64,000 nt of DNA from Fallopia convolvulus (taxonomy: Eukaryota; Streptophyta; Magnoliopsida; Caryophyllales; Polygonaceae), in NCBI GenBank assembly GCA_964016875.1, contig OZ024719.1:28649877-28713876 (forward strand), given 5' to 3'. The notes beneath the pieces were generated by a model. It was not told the origin of the DNA. It did not search any database and saw only the letters and a program-made list of their open reading frames with translations. Positions within the stretch are counted from its first letter, which is position 1, and each line of letters begins with the position of its first letter. Position numbers and translations under genes: made by a program. Shown here piece by piece: positions 43,592 to 54,709 of the stretch.

Positions 43592-46500
43592 GTGATGCCC
43601 ATTACCTTCGATGACATCAAAGAAGATGAAGTTCACCATGATTGTTTAATAATTTCCTTAACAATAGCAAACTTCCTCGTTAAAAGAGTTTTAGTTGATA
43701 ATGGAAGTTCTACTAACTTGCTTATGCTTGATGCCTTGTACAGTTTAGGCCTAGGTTTGGACGACATCATCAAGAAATCTACGACTTTGGTGGGCTTCAG
43801 TGGCGAATCGCGCAACACATTGGGGGAAATATCATTACCAACCATCGCAGGAGGGCTGGGGTAAACTACCAGGTAAAATTTCAAGTACTTGATTGTCCAT
43901 CACCTTTCAATGTTATCTTGGGCAGGACCTGGATTCACGGGATGAAGGTCATTCCATCAACCTATCATCAATGTGTAAAATTCCCATCACCATGGGGGAT
44001 ACAAGAAATCAAGGGGGAACAAAAGATAGCAAGGGAATGCTACTCTGTAACCATGAGAGCAACGACTTCAAAAAACCCGCACATCGAGACAGAAAAGAAG
44101 TCGTCAAAATAGCAATTAAAGGGCTGTAAGACTCCCACCTACTACGTGAACTCGGAAACACCAGAACTCGAAGAAGTAGCCCTTGATCCGCTCGACCCAT
44201 CCAGGAAAGTCAAGATAGGGGAAGACCTGGAGCCTACTCTATGAGGGCAATTAGTGGAGTTCTTAAGATCCTACGGTGATTGTTTCACCTAGTCGAATGA
44301 CGATATGGTGGGAATCAATCCTAATGTGATCACACATGCGCTCAACGTCAACCAAAAGATTTCGCCATTCAAGTAGAAAAGGCATAAGTTCGCGCCCGAA
44401 TGAAATCAGGTAATAAACAACGAGGTAAAATCCTTACTTGAGTCTGGTAAAATTAGAGAAGTAAAGTACCCTAACTTGTTGGAGAATGTAGTTGTTGTGA
44501 AAAAGAAAAATGGTAAATGGCGCGTTTGCGTCGATTTTACCGATTTAAATAAAGCATGTCCTAAAGATTCATTCCCCTTGCCTCATATCGACGCAATGGT
44601 GGATGCAACGGCGGAACATGAGCTTTTAACTTCCATGGACGCATTCAGTGGATACCATCAGATAATGATGCATCCTGATGACCAAGAAAAAACTGCATTC
44701 ATAACTAATCAAGGGACTTATTGTTACAAAGTTATGCCTTTCGGACTAAAAAACGCAGGTGCTACTCATCAGAGATTGGTTAATAAGATATTATAGGAAA
44801 AACTGGGGGATACAATGGAGGTGTACACTAACGACATGTTAGTCAAATCTTTGAAGGCGAAAGATCACATCCAACACTTGGGAGACGCGTTTTAGATTCT
44901 GTGAAGCTACAAAATGAAGTTGAACTCAACCAAATGTTCCTTTGGGGTCACATCAGGTAAATTCCTTGGATATATAGTAACGCAGAGAGGGATTGAGGCA
45001 AGTCCGGATCAGATCAAGGCAATAATGGAGTTACAATCACCAAGATGTGTCAAAGACGTTCAGAAGTAGACAGGACGAGTAGCAGTATTCAACCAGTTCA
45101 TATCCCGATCCTCAGACAGGAACAAGTTGTTCTACGACATCCTGAAGAAAAAGAAGTCATTCGAATGGACAGAAGCACACGAAGAAGCCTTTAAAGAATT
45201 GAAGTGTTATTTATCCCACTCTCAGATACTTTCCAAACCAAAGCCAAGTGAAATCTTGTACATATATTTGGCAGTCACGGAGGCAACCATAAGTGCCATC
45301 TTGATTCAAGAAGAAGACGGGAATCAATTACCCATCTATTATGTGAGTAAAACTTTACTTGATGCGGAGACCAGGTATTCACCCGTTGAGAAACTCATAC
45401 TGTCTCTAGTAATGGCTTCTATAAAATTACGTCCTTACTTTGAAAGTCATTCTATTACTGTAAGGACTAACTTTCCAATGAAGAGTATCATGTCAAAACT
45501 GGAGTTATCAGGTCGTCTGCTGAGGTGGTTGATTCACCTCAACGGGTATGATTTCACTTACGAGCCACGAACAGTGTTGAAGTCTCAAGCCTTGGCGGAT
45601 TTTGTGACTTCACTTCACTCCTACCATACCAGAAGAAGAAAATCAAGAAATATTACAGGTAGCAAGATTGCTGAGCAGTGACAAGTGGATGATGCACACC
45701 GATGGGGCGTCGAATCAAGTAGGTGTAGCGCTGGGGGTAGTCCTAAAGTCGCCACAGGGGGATAGAATAACCCAGGTTGTTCGATGCACATTCAAAGCCA
45801 CCAACAACGAAGCGGAATACGAGGCACTCATAGTAGGGTTGCTTATTGCCAAGGACTTGAATGTGCAAGAAATCGAGGTGATATGTGATTCATTGCTTAT
45901 TGTCAATGAAGTCACAAATTCATATGTTGCAACGGATTCGAAGATGAAGGCATACTTGGAAAAAGTTCAAGAAATTATTAAAAACTTCAAGCACTTTGAG
46001 ATAAAGCAAGTACATCGAGACGCTAACACGCAAGTGGACGCCTTAGCAAATCTCGGATCTGCGATCGACCCAAGAAAATATGACAAGATATCGTTCGTAT
46101 ATCTGGATGCACCTTCCATAACAAAAGAAGCAAACATGTTCGAGGTACGGGATCCTAGTGCAACTACTTCATGGGTAACCCTTATCTAAGATGGTTACGA
46201 GATGGGATTCTACCGGATGACAAAGAGGAAGCTCGACGACTTAAGGTAAAAGGTTCTACTTTCGCCATTAAAGATAACTTCTTGTTCAAGTGGATATCAT
46301 CAGGATTGTACGCACGATGCGTGAAGGAGGAAGAAGTACAAAAGGTGTTGCAGGATATACACGATGGGGAGTGCGGAAATCACACAGGGGGTCGCAACTT
46401 GGCAAAGAAGGCAAGTAGGATGAGCTACTATTACAATGACACGGTGGAGTTTGCTCGGAAGTGTTACGCGTGCCAACGTCACGGACCTATACCACATCAT

Positions 46501-47394
46501 CCACCAGAGTTGTTACATCCTATAACTTCCCCTTGGCCATTCATGAAGTGGGGAATGGATATCATAGAGACATTCCCTCCGGCCTCGGGACAACGTGTTT
46601 ACATAATAGTCATGACTGACTACTTCTCTAAATGGATCGAAGCCGAAGCCTTCAAAGAAGTAAAAGACACACAGGTTATCTCCTTCATAAAGAGAAATAT
46701 CCTGAGTAGATTCGGAGTACCATCAACCATATTATATGACAACGGGTCCCAATTCATCAGCGACAAGACAAGATCATTTTGCCAGCAATACAACATTCAG
46801 TTGGTGATGTCTACACCACGTTACCCTCAAGCCAACAGTCAAGCGGAAGCAAGTAACAAGGTGATCATCAACAATTTCAAGAAACGCCTTAAAAAAGCCA
46901 AAGGAAGATGGGTTGACGAGTTGCCCCTTATTCTTTGGTTGGATCAGACAACTCCCAAGACTACGACCGGACACACTCCTTTTTCATTGGTGTATGGGTG
47001 TGAAGCCGTGTTACCAGTTGAGATAACCCTTCCAACAGTTAGATATGGTCTTACTACTGAAGAACCGAACCTAACCAACCTATTCCATCATCTGGATACG
47101 GTAGATGACATGCGAGATGAGGCATCGGTCTACATGGCGGCATACAAACAGGGGGCAGCTCGGTGTTACATCAAACGCGTCAAGGTAAAAGTATTTCAAG
47201 TAGGCGAATGGGTGTTGAAAAAGGTTTTCCAAAATACCCAAGAATTGAATGCTGGCAAGTTGGGAGCCAACTATGAAGGACCCTAACATATCACAAAAGT
47301 CGTTGGACAAGGAGCCTATGAGTTAGTCTCCCATGATGGAAAGATAGTCCCGAAAAGCTGGAACGCGATAAATCTAAAATCATACTACTTTTGA
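43592..47394 (+). pseudogene. Tat pol (protease, reverse transcriptase, RNase H, second RNase H, integrase), broken
   Basis: Protease: VLVDNGSSTNLLML (43690), then CPSPFNVILGRTW (43902). Reverse transcriptase: GKWRVCVDFTDLNKACPKD (44512), FSGYHQI, then YTNDM at 44824 where YVDDM or YIDDM is expected, so the first catalytic Asp is Asn. RNase H 1 (45250-45620) has lost its leading acidic residue. RNase H 2 (45690-46060) keeps MHTDGAS, NNEAEYEAL, CDSLL and DALANLG, the acidic set of an archaeal-type RNase H. Integrase (46171-47394): HH-CC zinc region ending CYACQRHG, MDIIE, YDNGSQF and SQAEASNK give an intact acidic triad, and the end KSYYF carries no chromodomain. Stops occur at about 44245, 44290, 44376, 44797 and 45067. 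Confidence 0.93.
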
Positions 47395-48009
47395 TAAGTA
47401 AGTCACAACAAGGTATTTATCTGTTACTTCATTATGTTAAATTTATTTTTTCACCTTGTCCTACACGCGTGGAATAACAACGATGTTACAAAAACTAACA
47501 TGGGATACCTTGTGACGTTACAGGCCAAAACATAGGCCCTCGCCTTACAATCAGGCAACGATGTGCACATAACGACTAGTCACAAGATGCAAGAGACGAG
47601 AATACATGAATACAACTCTAGAGCAAGAGGAGTTTAATATAAACAAAGATACTTGTGTAACCAGTTCAGACTTTATTAAATAAAACATGAGTATCTACAT
47701 TCTATTATATATATCATTCTCTCTTAGCATCCTTTACAAAAGCGCTACTACCACATAAGTTGGTCAAACACGGCTAACAATCGTCTTCCCAAACGTGTCA
47801 ATCCTTATCCTATGAACGCAGACTTCAAAAACCTATACCACCTGCAAAAGAGACAAACAAACTGAATACCAGACAAACACCAAAATAGCATTCACAATGG
47901 AACCCCGAAAGCAAAAGTGGGGTTAAAGGATTTGTCCACACAAGCGGCCACACAAACAGGTCAATGTATTAAAACACTGACAAACCAGGGGTACCAAAAT
48001 ACTTAAAGT
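47395..48009. other. Spacer between Tat pol and the antisense gene
   Basis: Non-coding 3' region of the Tat element with no open frame of note on either strand. It would contain the 3' ends of both the sense genomic message and the antisense gene. Confidence 0.5.
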
Positions 48010-49819
48010 TCAAAAGTAGGAATAAGGAGAATACTCCTTCGAAACATCTTCGGAAGCCTTATGGTTCTCCATGAGTTCCACCTGGGCTACCTCTTTGGCA
48101 ACCTGAGCAATCTCGTCTACCATTGAAGACTTCTTGGTTGCGATTACTTCATTAGAGAACAGACTCTTGAACAACTCTCTTTCCTTCACAACATCCCATG
48201 AGGTGTGCTTCCCCGAGGTAAACTCTTCCATCATTTCTACACGAGCCTTGCATGACCAGTAATATGCAGTATCCTCGGTCTCCTTTGCGAGAGCAGCTTC
48301 CTTACTTGATGCAATGATGAACTTCTCTTCCCATTCCTTGGAACTCCTAGAGGCCTTCTCAAGAGCAACTGACAGCTCAACCTTCTTCTCTAAAGCGTTC
48401 TTCTCTTGCCCCAGTATAGTACTCCTATCCTTCTCAAGTTGCACGTTGATTTTTCTCTGAGCCAGCTGACTAGGCAGGTCCTTAAAAGCCTTAAAAGTTG
48501 ATTGCGTGAGCTGGAAACTCTAGACATGTTAAAAAGCGTTGCATCATGAGTAAGGGGTAAAATGCGTAAATCAAAAACCTAGCTAGTTATTAAAAGTCAA
48601 GTAATCATACCTGCCATTAGGCGGCTAGCATCTCGCCAAAGAAGTCCGGTATGGAAGATCGACTTTCCGCACCTCGAGGACATTCTACATGGAGAGGCGT
48701 CAAAGAACTTAAACACTTCTCCGCCGCCACATCCAGCGAAATCATGGTACCTGGAAGATCAGTCAAGTTTGAAGCAGCATTTATCTTCGAATAAGGAACT
48801 TTGGTATCAGTCATATTTTGAGAAATGGATATCGCCAAAGACATGTCAGTCGTTGATGTTGTTTCAGCCTTCCTCTTCTTCCATACCTCAACCCGTTCCA
48901 TGGTAGTAAGCGCGGTAGTGGAGCGAGTGGTCCTTGAACCTAGCAGCATGCAGGTAAGCTGGATTAAAAGAAACAAACACGTCCACATATAGTGTGGGAA
49001 AGAAATTTCAAAATTTACTTGATATCTCAGTATCTTCATAATCAGCAAAACACGCCTTCACAAGCTTAGGGTAAGATCTTTCTTCCAATGAAAGAGCTTC
49101 TATTCGAGAAATGATTTGAGCCTACACCTTGTGAGGTTGAAGAGAAGCGAAATTCACTACATAAAAGACAAGCATAGTCAAGGGTTAATGACATCCGGAC
49201 AAAGCGAGATAGACAAACAGAGAAAACACTACCTGATAAACGCTACCGAGGTTTCAGAAAAGAGGTATCGGTTCCCAAAGAAGATAACTTTACGAAAAAG
49301 AATTTATCAGCCCAGCCTCGGTCAGACTTCGACATGTTATAAATAAGGTCAGATTTGTTTTTGAGGGTTTTCAAGATAAAACGACCAGGACCACCTTTGG
49401 AGAGATGGTAATTACGAAGAAAATCAACGGCTTTGAACGAGATATCGTGAGAAGAACATAGGAGATCGACAGACAAGAGAAGTCTCCATACCTGGGGAAG
49501 TATTTGCCTAGGGGACACATTGAGAGTAACAAGAAAGTCGATCACGAGTGGGGAAAAGGAAAATGTTGTCCAATACGGAGGGGTATTCATACAAACATAC
49601 CCAATCATCATTATAAAAGTCGACCCAAACGCCAGGGGGAGGAAGAAACACTTCCACAGAGGCAGGGAACCCGGCGGTGAAAGCGAAAGAGCTAGGTTCC
49701 TCAGAGGTGCTATTCCTCTAGTGATAAGGAGTAAGGATTTTGGATGAAACTAGGGAAGGAGGATCGGAAGGATCACAACATCGAGAAAGAGATTCCGAAG
49801 AAGAACCAGAGGTTTCCAT
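48010..49819 (-). CDS. Antisense multi-exon gene of the Tat element (PF04195-like protein with coiled coil)
   Basis: Minus-strand gene in the 3' region of the Tat element. Probable start METSGSSSES at 49819. Next, past a stop near 49720, VCMNTPPYWTTFSFSPLVID and FLVTLNVSPRQILPQVWRLL, then GPGRFILKTLKNKSDLI and WADKFFFVK (about 49595-49270), the wording of the 'putative gypsy type transposon' domain PF04195. Likely GT donors lie near 49230, 49018 and 48612. Later exons read KLVKACFADYEDTEI (about 49070-49020), a Ser/Thr-rich part (48940-48617), and a charged coiled coil (LEKDRSTILGQEKNALEKK to EYSPYSYF, 48450-48010). Such antisense ORFs are known from Tat/Ogre elements; their role is unknown. 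At least one in-frame stop suggests decay. Splice sites are inferred by eye. Confidence 0.7.
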
Positions 49820-50032
49820 GGAGAAGGAAGAAAAGAAAGTAGAATACGGAGAATTGGGAAAGGGGAACGTACCTGGTGACCAAGAAGCACAGTTGGGGCA
49901 GCAATAAATCATCAAAACCGCTATAAATAAGAATCGATGGGACGTGCTCCGCGTGCTACAACTTCCAAGACGCGAATTAAAAACCCTAAAAAGTCTTTTG
50001 GAGGGAACTTTTTCGGGTTTTTGAGGGGGTAT

Positions 50033-50598
50033 TGTTGGGCCTTCCTGAATTTAGCCCAAAACCGCATTAGTACAAACACTAGGCCCAAATCATCAAGCAT
50101 TGAAACCAGCTAAGGAGTAATTGTAGGGGTGTGGTTAACGGGGGAGTAATGGTGGAAATCTCGGCCGAAGAAGATCTCCCAAAACAAACGGCTATTCCAT
50201 TAAATAACGATAGCGATATCCACGGGAGGGGGAGAAGCTCACAACGATCACAAGAAGAAGAAGATTATAAAAGTTGATCAAAGAAGAGCTCGGTGGACAC
50301 AGAAAAAACGATACTGAGATGCTCTTAAAAAATGATTATCTTGAAGAATACCTCGGCCAATTCTTTCGTTTCTTTTCCTTTCAGATTCATTAGGAAAGGG
50401 AACCCCAATAGGAAAGGGAACCCCAAGCTTGTTATTATCATTCGATAAGCATATTCTGTCTTTAATTTCATTTTCTATTCCTCACTTTGTAACGCGTTCC
50501 ATCTTGTTTGAAAACTATAGCGTGTAACAGTGATTTTCTGGTTAAGTTTCCCTCATTATAGCAGGTAATACGTTTACGTGACAAATCTGCCCAAAACA
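50033..50598 (+). repeat. 3' LTR of the Tat element
   Basis: Starts TGTTGGGCCTTCC after the polypurine tract ttgagggggtat (50021-50032) and ends CCCAAAACA. It contains a 16-20 bp tandem duplication, aggaaagggaacccca twice near 50391-50425, absent from the 5' LTR. Confidence 0.92.
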
Positions 50599-51576
50599 GT
50601 AACCTAAAGTAAATATAAACTCAAATTCCACCCAATTTTTTGAAATTTCCGTTAAAAATTTATATAAAAAAAATAAAAAACCTTCAATAAATACGCACAC
50701 TCGTGATTCTTCTTCTTACAGTATACAGATTATATCTCCTACTTGTATAATCAGCAGCAAAATTTCCCTTTGCGCTTCACACGGACAACAATGGCGTGTC
50801 CCGGCATGGTCGGCTTCCTCGGATTAGGCGCGATATGAACTTTCAATTGGATGTGTTGCTTCGTCGAACTAGTTTCTCCGTTCAAGCCTTCTGTCCCCAT
50901 GTATTTTTCCTTTCTCTTGTTTTATGTTGCTTTTGTGCAGTTGTTTTGCTTTTGTTCCGAATTTGATGTTGAATTAGCTCACTTGATTGAAGTAATTCTT
51001 TGCACGGTGAATCATGAATGGAGTGGAATTGGTTTCCGCGCTCAGTCGATATTTGTTATCTACGCTCGACAATTAGTAGAATTTCACAAAATACAAGATG
51101 CTACAGCAGATTTAAAGTTTGACGTAGCAATATCTTAGATTGTAAACTTGGATATGTTTATTTTTTATAATTTTTTAACAAAAATTTGTAAAATTGGGAT
51201 AGAATTTGAGTTTATGTTGGGACTTTTGTAAAATTAAAAGGACACCAAAAGGAATAAGTTTTTTTTTCTGAGCACCAAGAGGAAAAATCCAAAACTTAAA
51301 GGCACCAAAAAGAAAATCGCTTATAAAAAAAGGCATGCCAACGCTTGGCTTGAGCACCAGAAAGTACAACTCATAACAAAAGTATTCAATCAAATATATG
51401 ACTTGAATTACACAATTTTAGCCTTGTCTTAAAACAATCCACCATTTGGCTCTTGTTATCATTGGTGACAATACTTGGTTGGTCGGTTCGTCAACTCGAT
51501 ATTAAAAACTCGATAATAAAAATGTATTTTTACACGGGCCTTGCAAGAAAATGTCTTCATATCCCAACTTCTAGGT
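50599..51576. other. Intergenic sequence with one unrecognised frame
   Basis: At 50791 a short frame reads MACPGMVGFLGLGAI and stops. The GFLGLG wording recalls the nucleotide-binding start of beta-hydroxyacid dehydrogenases, so this might be a broken first exon, but 15 residues are too few to claim. A 95-codon frame at 50851-51138 is not recognised. The rest is AT-rich. Confidence 0.35.
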
Positions 51577-51949
51577 TTTATTTTTTTTTTGGTAGAAGGA
51601 GAGGCGGTACTCTCCGTTCCCTCGAGGGGAGTTTTATTAATATAGAAAAAAAGGGCTAAGTGGTCAGCATACGGGGGATAGCCCGACCCCTAACATCATC
51701 AAACAATAATAAGAAAATCCCCTCCGACGGGACACTCAATACATGAAGTCCAACAGGAAAAGTAAAAGCTAAAGACGCGAGGCGATCAGCCACCGCATTT
51801 GCCTCGCGAAAAACATGACGGAATTGGATAGACCAATCCCTACTAATAAAGCCTTGGCAACTCGAGACCAGGCTAAAAAGAGGATGGTTCCTCTTAATCC
51901 TAGAACTTAGGAGATTAATAACTAGTTGAGAGTCCGCCTCAAGGGACAC
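51577..51949 (-). mobile_element. 5'-truncated LINE fragment (RNase H end and A-tail)
   Basis: Minus-strand frame 51949-51656 reads SLEADSQLVINLLSS, then FRHVFREANAVADRLASLAF, the C-terminal half of the plant LINE RNase H. A short 3' part follows (ctatattaataaaactcccc) and a poly-A run seen as T's at 51577-51590. The fragment starts at 51949 with no upstream LINE sequence, the usual 5' truncation of a LINE copy. No clear target duplication was found. Confidence 0.85.
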
Positions 51950-52194
51950 GTTTCGATATTTATTAACTTTGAATTTGTATCCTATATTTGTAAATTAGAA
52001 AGATCTCTCCATGGTAAAAATAATCGCCTCGGGCTGGGTTTTCAAAAATGAGTGATTCTCTTATTAGCAGAATTAATTACTAGACTTCCAAGAAGCTATC
52101 CACAATGGACCGATCCCTAAGAGGGGCTGATCAATATTTTGTGCTTTTGCAAATTCCACAGTGAAGATAATTGAGGAAACACATACCTTGCGGT

Positions 52195-52400
52195 CAACCT
52201 CATTCTTCATCATCGCATCAAGCACCTAGATCTCGACTTCCACTTTGTCCATGAACGTGTCAAATCCGGCTCTCTCAATGTTACATTTGCATTGTCTCCG
52301 CCAATGACCAGATTGTTGACGCTCTAACCAGTTAGCCGTCTTTGTGGATCTCATGATCCACTAGTTTATCTGGTGAATCGAATGACTACGTACCCTAAGC
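52195..52400 (+). pseudogene. Copia RNase H tail relic
   Basis: Plus-strand wording IKHLDLDFHFVHERVKSGSL (about 52206-52265) corresponds to the TKHIDIDYHF(V/I)RE end of Ty1/copia RNase H, followed by a decayed tail. Only this short piece is recognisable. The surrounding 51950-52190 and 52400-52924 hold no supportable feature. Confidence 0.6.
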
Positions 52401-52939
52401 GAATTAAAAATAGTCCAAGATCCAAGTGGGCCAAACCATACTTACCAGCATCTCGTTAGTGCCCCATCTTTCATTCTCTTCCATGAATGGACATGTACTA
52501 TACTATCGCTCACTCGTTCCTCATTACAACGGGGTGGATCCACCACTTGGTCCATATAATTTGCTTTTCCAACACACTGCACCCACCACTTGTGCACACT
52601 AAAATTAAACAAGTGTTTTTGCAAACGTACATTTATAAGGCCAATTCGTAATGCTTTTATAAAGCCTTTGTTCACATGCAAATATGCAATTGACCAAGAT
52701 TGTTCAATCTCTTGCCTTCTCGTTGCAAATAACCCCTTAATCGCATCTTACCATTTCACTTCCCTTCCATCCCTTCAACTAACAAAATCCAAAAAAAATG
52801 CAAGCTATACCATTCAATATCATTCCGACGAGCAAGTTAAACCACTTACCTAGCCTCCCGTAAAATCATCTCTTTTGTGTGCCATTCGCTTCCCTACGAG
52901 TCAACTTCGAGCTCCACCAACTCGCACTACTAAATTAAC

Positions 52940-53085
52940 GAGCTAATGAAGCGGTTTAGTTGCTACGGTTAGGACTAATGAAGCGGTTTATTGCTACGGT
53001 TGAGATAATGAAGCGGTTTTGGTGCGATTTTGCAGCGGTTTAAGCTTTTAGCGGATAATAAGCGGGTACATAGTCTAATAATGCG
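52940..53085. repeat. Left subterminal repeats of the CACTA element
   Basis: Three clear copies of (c/g)taatgaagcggttt at about 52950, 52976 and 53006, plus shorter variants (cagcggttta, tagcggataa). They match, mostly in inverted orientation, the repeats at 61850-62165. Confidence 0.88.
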
Positions 53086-53309
53086 GATAGAAAAAAATAA
53101 GGCTTTTTTACCGGAAACCACCCGTACAATATGCCATATTAGCGTAAACCACCCTTTCAATGACTATTTACCGAGAACCACCCCTACAATGCCTTCCGTT
53201 AGGTTTTTACCACCCAATTAAAATTTTTCGTCAGAAATCCCGTTAACTTGTGCAATGACCCTTTTGCCCCTCTTTTTCTCCCAAATTACATCCCAAACTC
53301 CCCACCTTT

Positions 53310-53560
53310 TCCGTCACCTCCCTCAAGATCTCCGCCTTCAACCTCTCCGTCCCCTCCGACGCCGCCGCCTTCTCGCACCTCGCCTCCAAGCTCGACTTCA
53401 CTCCCTCCGCCAAATTCACCGTCGTCGTCGCCTCCTCCGCTGGGGTATAGGTCGGCAACGCTACTCTCCCGGCGTTCACGCATTCCCCCAGGAACACGAC
53501 GATTCTGAAGGGGACGGTGGCCAGCGACCCGAATCGTGACTAGACCCTAACTCCCGCTCC
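53310..53560 (+). pseudogene. Captured host-gene fragment in the MULE, possibly LEA_2/NHL type
   Basis: Plus-strand reading across a stop gives ISAFNLSVPSDAAAF, SKLDFTPSAKFTVVVASS, then VGNATLPAFTHSPRNTTIL and KGTVAS. The N-A-T-L-P-x-F and R-N-T-T-x-L-K-x-T-V pattern recalls the NHL/LEA_2 domain of NDR1/HIN1-like membrane proteins, but the match is by eye and partial. A stop lies near 53449. High GC content and lack of introns suit a captured exon. Confidence 0.5.
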
Positions 53561-53569
53561 ACCGCCCTC

Positions 53570-53990
53570 TTCAACACTATCCCTCCGCCGCCACGTCACC
53601 ACTCCACCACTCCACCACAACAACCCTCTCCCTCTGCCACATCCTCGTCTTCGCCATCAACCATACAATCTCCCTCGTAACAGTCGCCAAATCGAAGATT
53701 TTGAGCTCGATTCCGCTCCAAGAGCTCACCGTGGAGCGGATCCAGATCGAGCGCCAGGGAGTAGATCCAGATCTAGAGGAGACGAATTCGCGGATCTGGA
53801 GGAGACGAATTCCGGCGCCAGGGAGGGGATCCAGATCGAGCTCGCCCCGATGTCTCGGATGATCAGCAACTCCCTCGCCGTAATCAAGTACATCGAGACA
53901 ATGTGCCGCCAATTCAAAGATTCAGAAACCAAACCTAGGGTTTCCACCATGGATGACCTCAAGAGATCCGAATGCGTAGTCGAGAGGGAG
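53570..53990. other. Remainder of the MULE interior, possible second captured fragment
   Basis: GC-rich sequence containing a plus frame MSRMISNSLAVIKYIETMCR (53850) and a minus frame starting MVETLGLVSESLNWRHIVSM (53945). An agatccagatc-based short repeat occurs around 53740-53835. I recognise no family for either frame, and cannot say which strand was coding in the donor. Confidence 0.4.
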
Positions 53991-54399
53991 AAAGAGGAAG
54001 ATTGGGGTGTAATTTGGTGGAAAAAAGAGGGGCAAAAGGGTCATTGCACAAGTTAACGGGATTTTTGACGGAAAATTTTAATTGGGTGGTAAAAATCTAA
54101 CGGAAGGCATTGTAGGGGTGGTTCTCGGTAAATAGCCATTGAAAGGGTGGTTTACGCTAATATGGCATATTGTACGGGTGGTTTCCGGTAAAAAAGCCAA
54201 AAAATAATGTTGTTGCGATTCCATCAATTTCTTTTAAAAAAAAGAAAAGAAAAAAGGCTAGTGATGCGGTTTTGGCTAAAATAAGAGCGCGTACACGGGG
54301 CTTGCTAAACGTCACCATAAATTATCATCACCATTATCATTTTCCATTTTTACCCCCATTTATATCCTACAATTACTACAAATAAAACCATATTTCTCA

Positions 54400-54640
54400 A
54401 CAACCCAATTTTCCCTAACCTCTCCGGCGGTGACGAGGATCTAAGGCTTAAGCGCTTTAAGGCGACCTCGTTGGCCTCGAACAGAGCCTTGACTTGCGCC
54501 GGATTGGAGACATCAGAGCACACTTCGACGGTGCGCGGGGCGGAGAGGGAAGAGAGCGCGTTGGAAGAGTTGATTTGAGCGGCTAGGGTTTCGGCCAGGG
54601 CGGAGTTGGAGACGTAATTGATGACGACGGGAAGAGAGCG
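54400..54640 (-). pseudogene. Short-chain dehydrogenase/reductase fragment inside the CACTA element
   Basis: Minus-strand frame reads VVINYVSNSALAETLAAQIN, then APRTVEVCSDVSNPAQVKAL and FEANE. This is the region after the first Rossmann glycine motif in plant NADPH-dependent aldehyde reductase-like SDR proteins, where NYxSNSxxAExxAxxIN is typical. The TGxxxGxG start is missing upstream. After FEANE the frame shifts, and ILVTA, the usual strand before the conserved NAAG, is found in another frame near 54440. It is therefore a broken single-domain piece, probably carried by the transposon. Confidence 0.75.
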
Positions 54641-54709
54641 CGGCGGAGGAGTTGATTTGAATTTAATTGTCTTGATCTCTGATCTGATCATTTTTCGATC
54701 AATCAAATT

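Larger units (their letters stand above)
38364..50598 (+). mobile_element. Ty3/gypsy Tat-lineage retrotransposon, 5'-truncated, with nested solo LTR
   Basis: Order: partial 5' LTR, TGGCGCC-type primer site, gag, protease, reverse transcriptase, RNase H, a second (archaeal-type) RNase H, integrase, antisense gene, polypurine tract, 3' LTR. The double RNase H before integrase, the lack of a chromodomain and the long 3' region with an antisense gene are marks of the Tat clade of plant gypsy elements. Only the last 329 bp of the 5' LTR remain against 566 bp in the 3' LTR. The cut falls at a shared caagaagaagattata stretch with the last exon of the penta-EF-hand pseudogene. A 3694-bp solo LTR interrupts gag. 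Many stops make the copy inactive. Confidence 0.92.
53101..54198. mobile_element. Mutator-like element with 190-bp TIRs (Pack-MULE candidate, TSD AAAAAATAA)
   Basis: Both ends open GGCTTTTTTACCGGAAACC and stay nearly identical as inverted repeats for about 190 bp (53101-53290 and 54009-54198, around six mismatches). The 9-bp word AAAAAATAA lies directly outside both ends (53092-53100 and 54199-54207), the target duplication length of Mutator elements. The 0.7-kb interior is GC-rich, unlike the AT-rich CACTA body around it, and encodes fragments that look like host exons rather than a MURA transposase. It is inserted in the left subterminal repeat zone of the CACTA element. Confidence 0.93.

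Noticed and set aside
50791..50838. Start of a beta-hydroxyacid dehydrogenase gene (GFLGLG wording)
   Set aside because: Only 15 codons before a stop and no continuing homology seen downstream.
53243..53497. Minus-strand frame in the MULE (84 codons)
   Set aside because: Antisense to the more protein-like plus-strand LEA_2-type reading and overlapping the TIR; kept only as part of the captured core.
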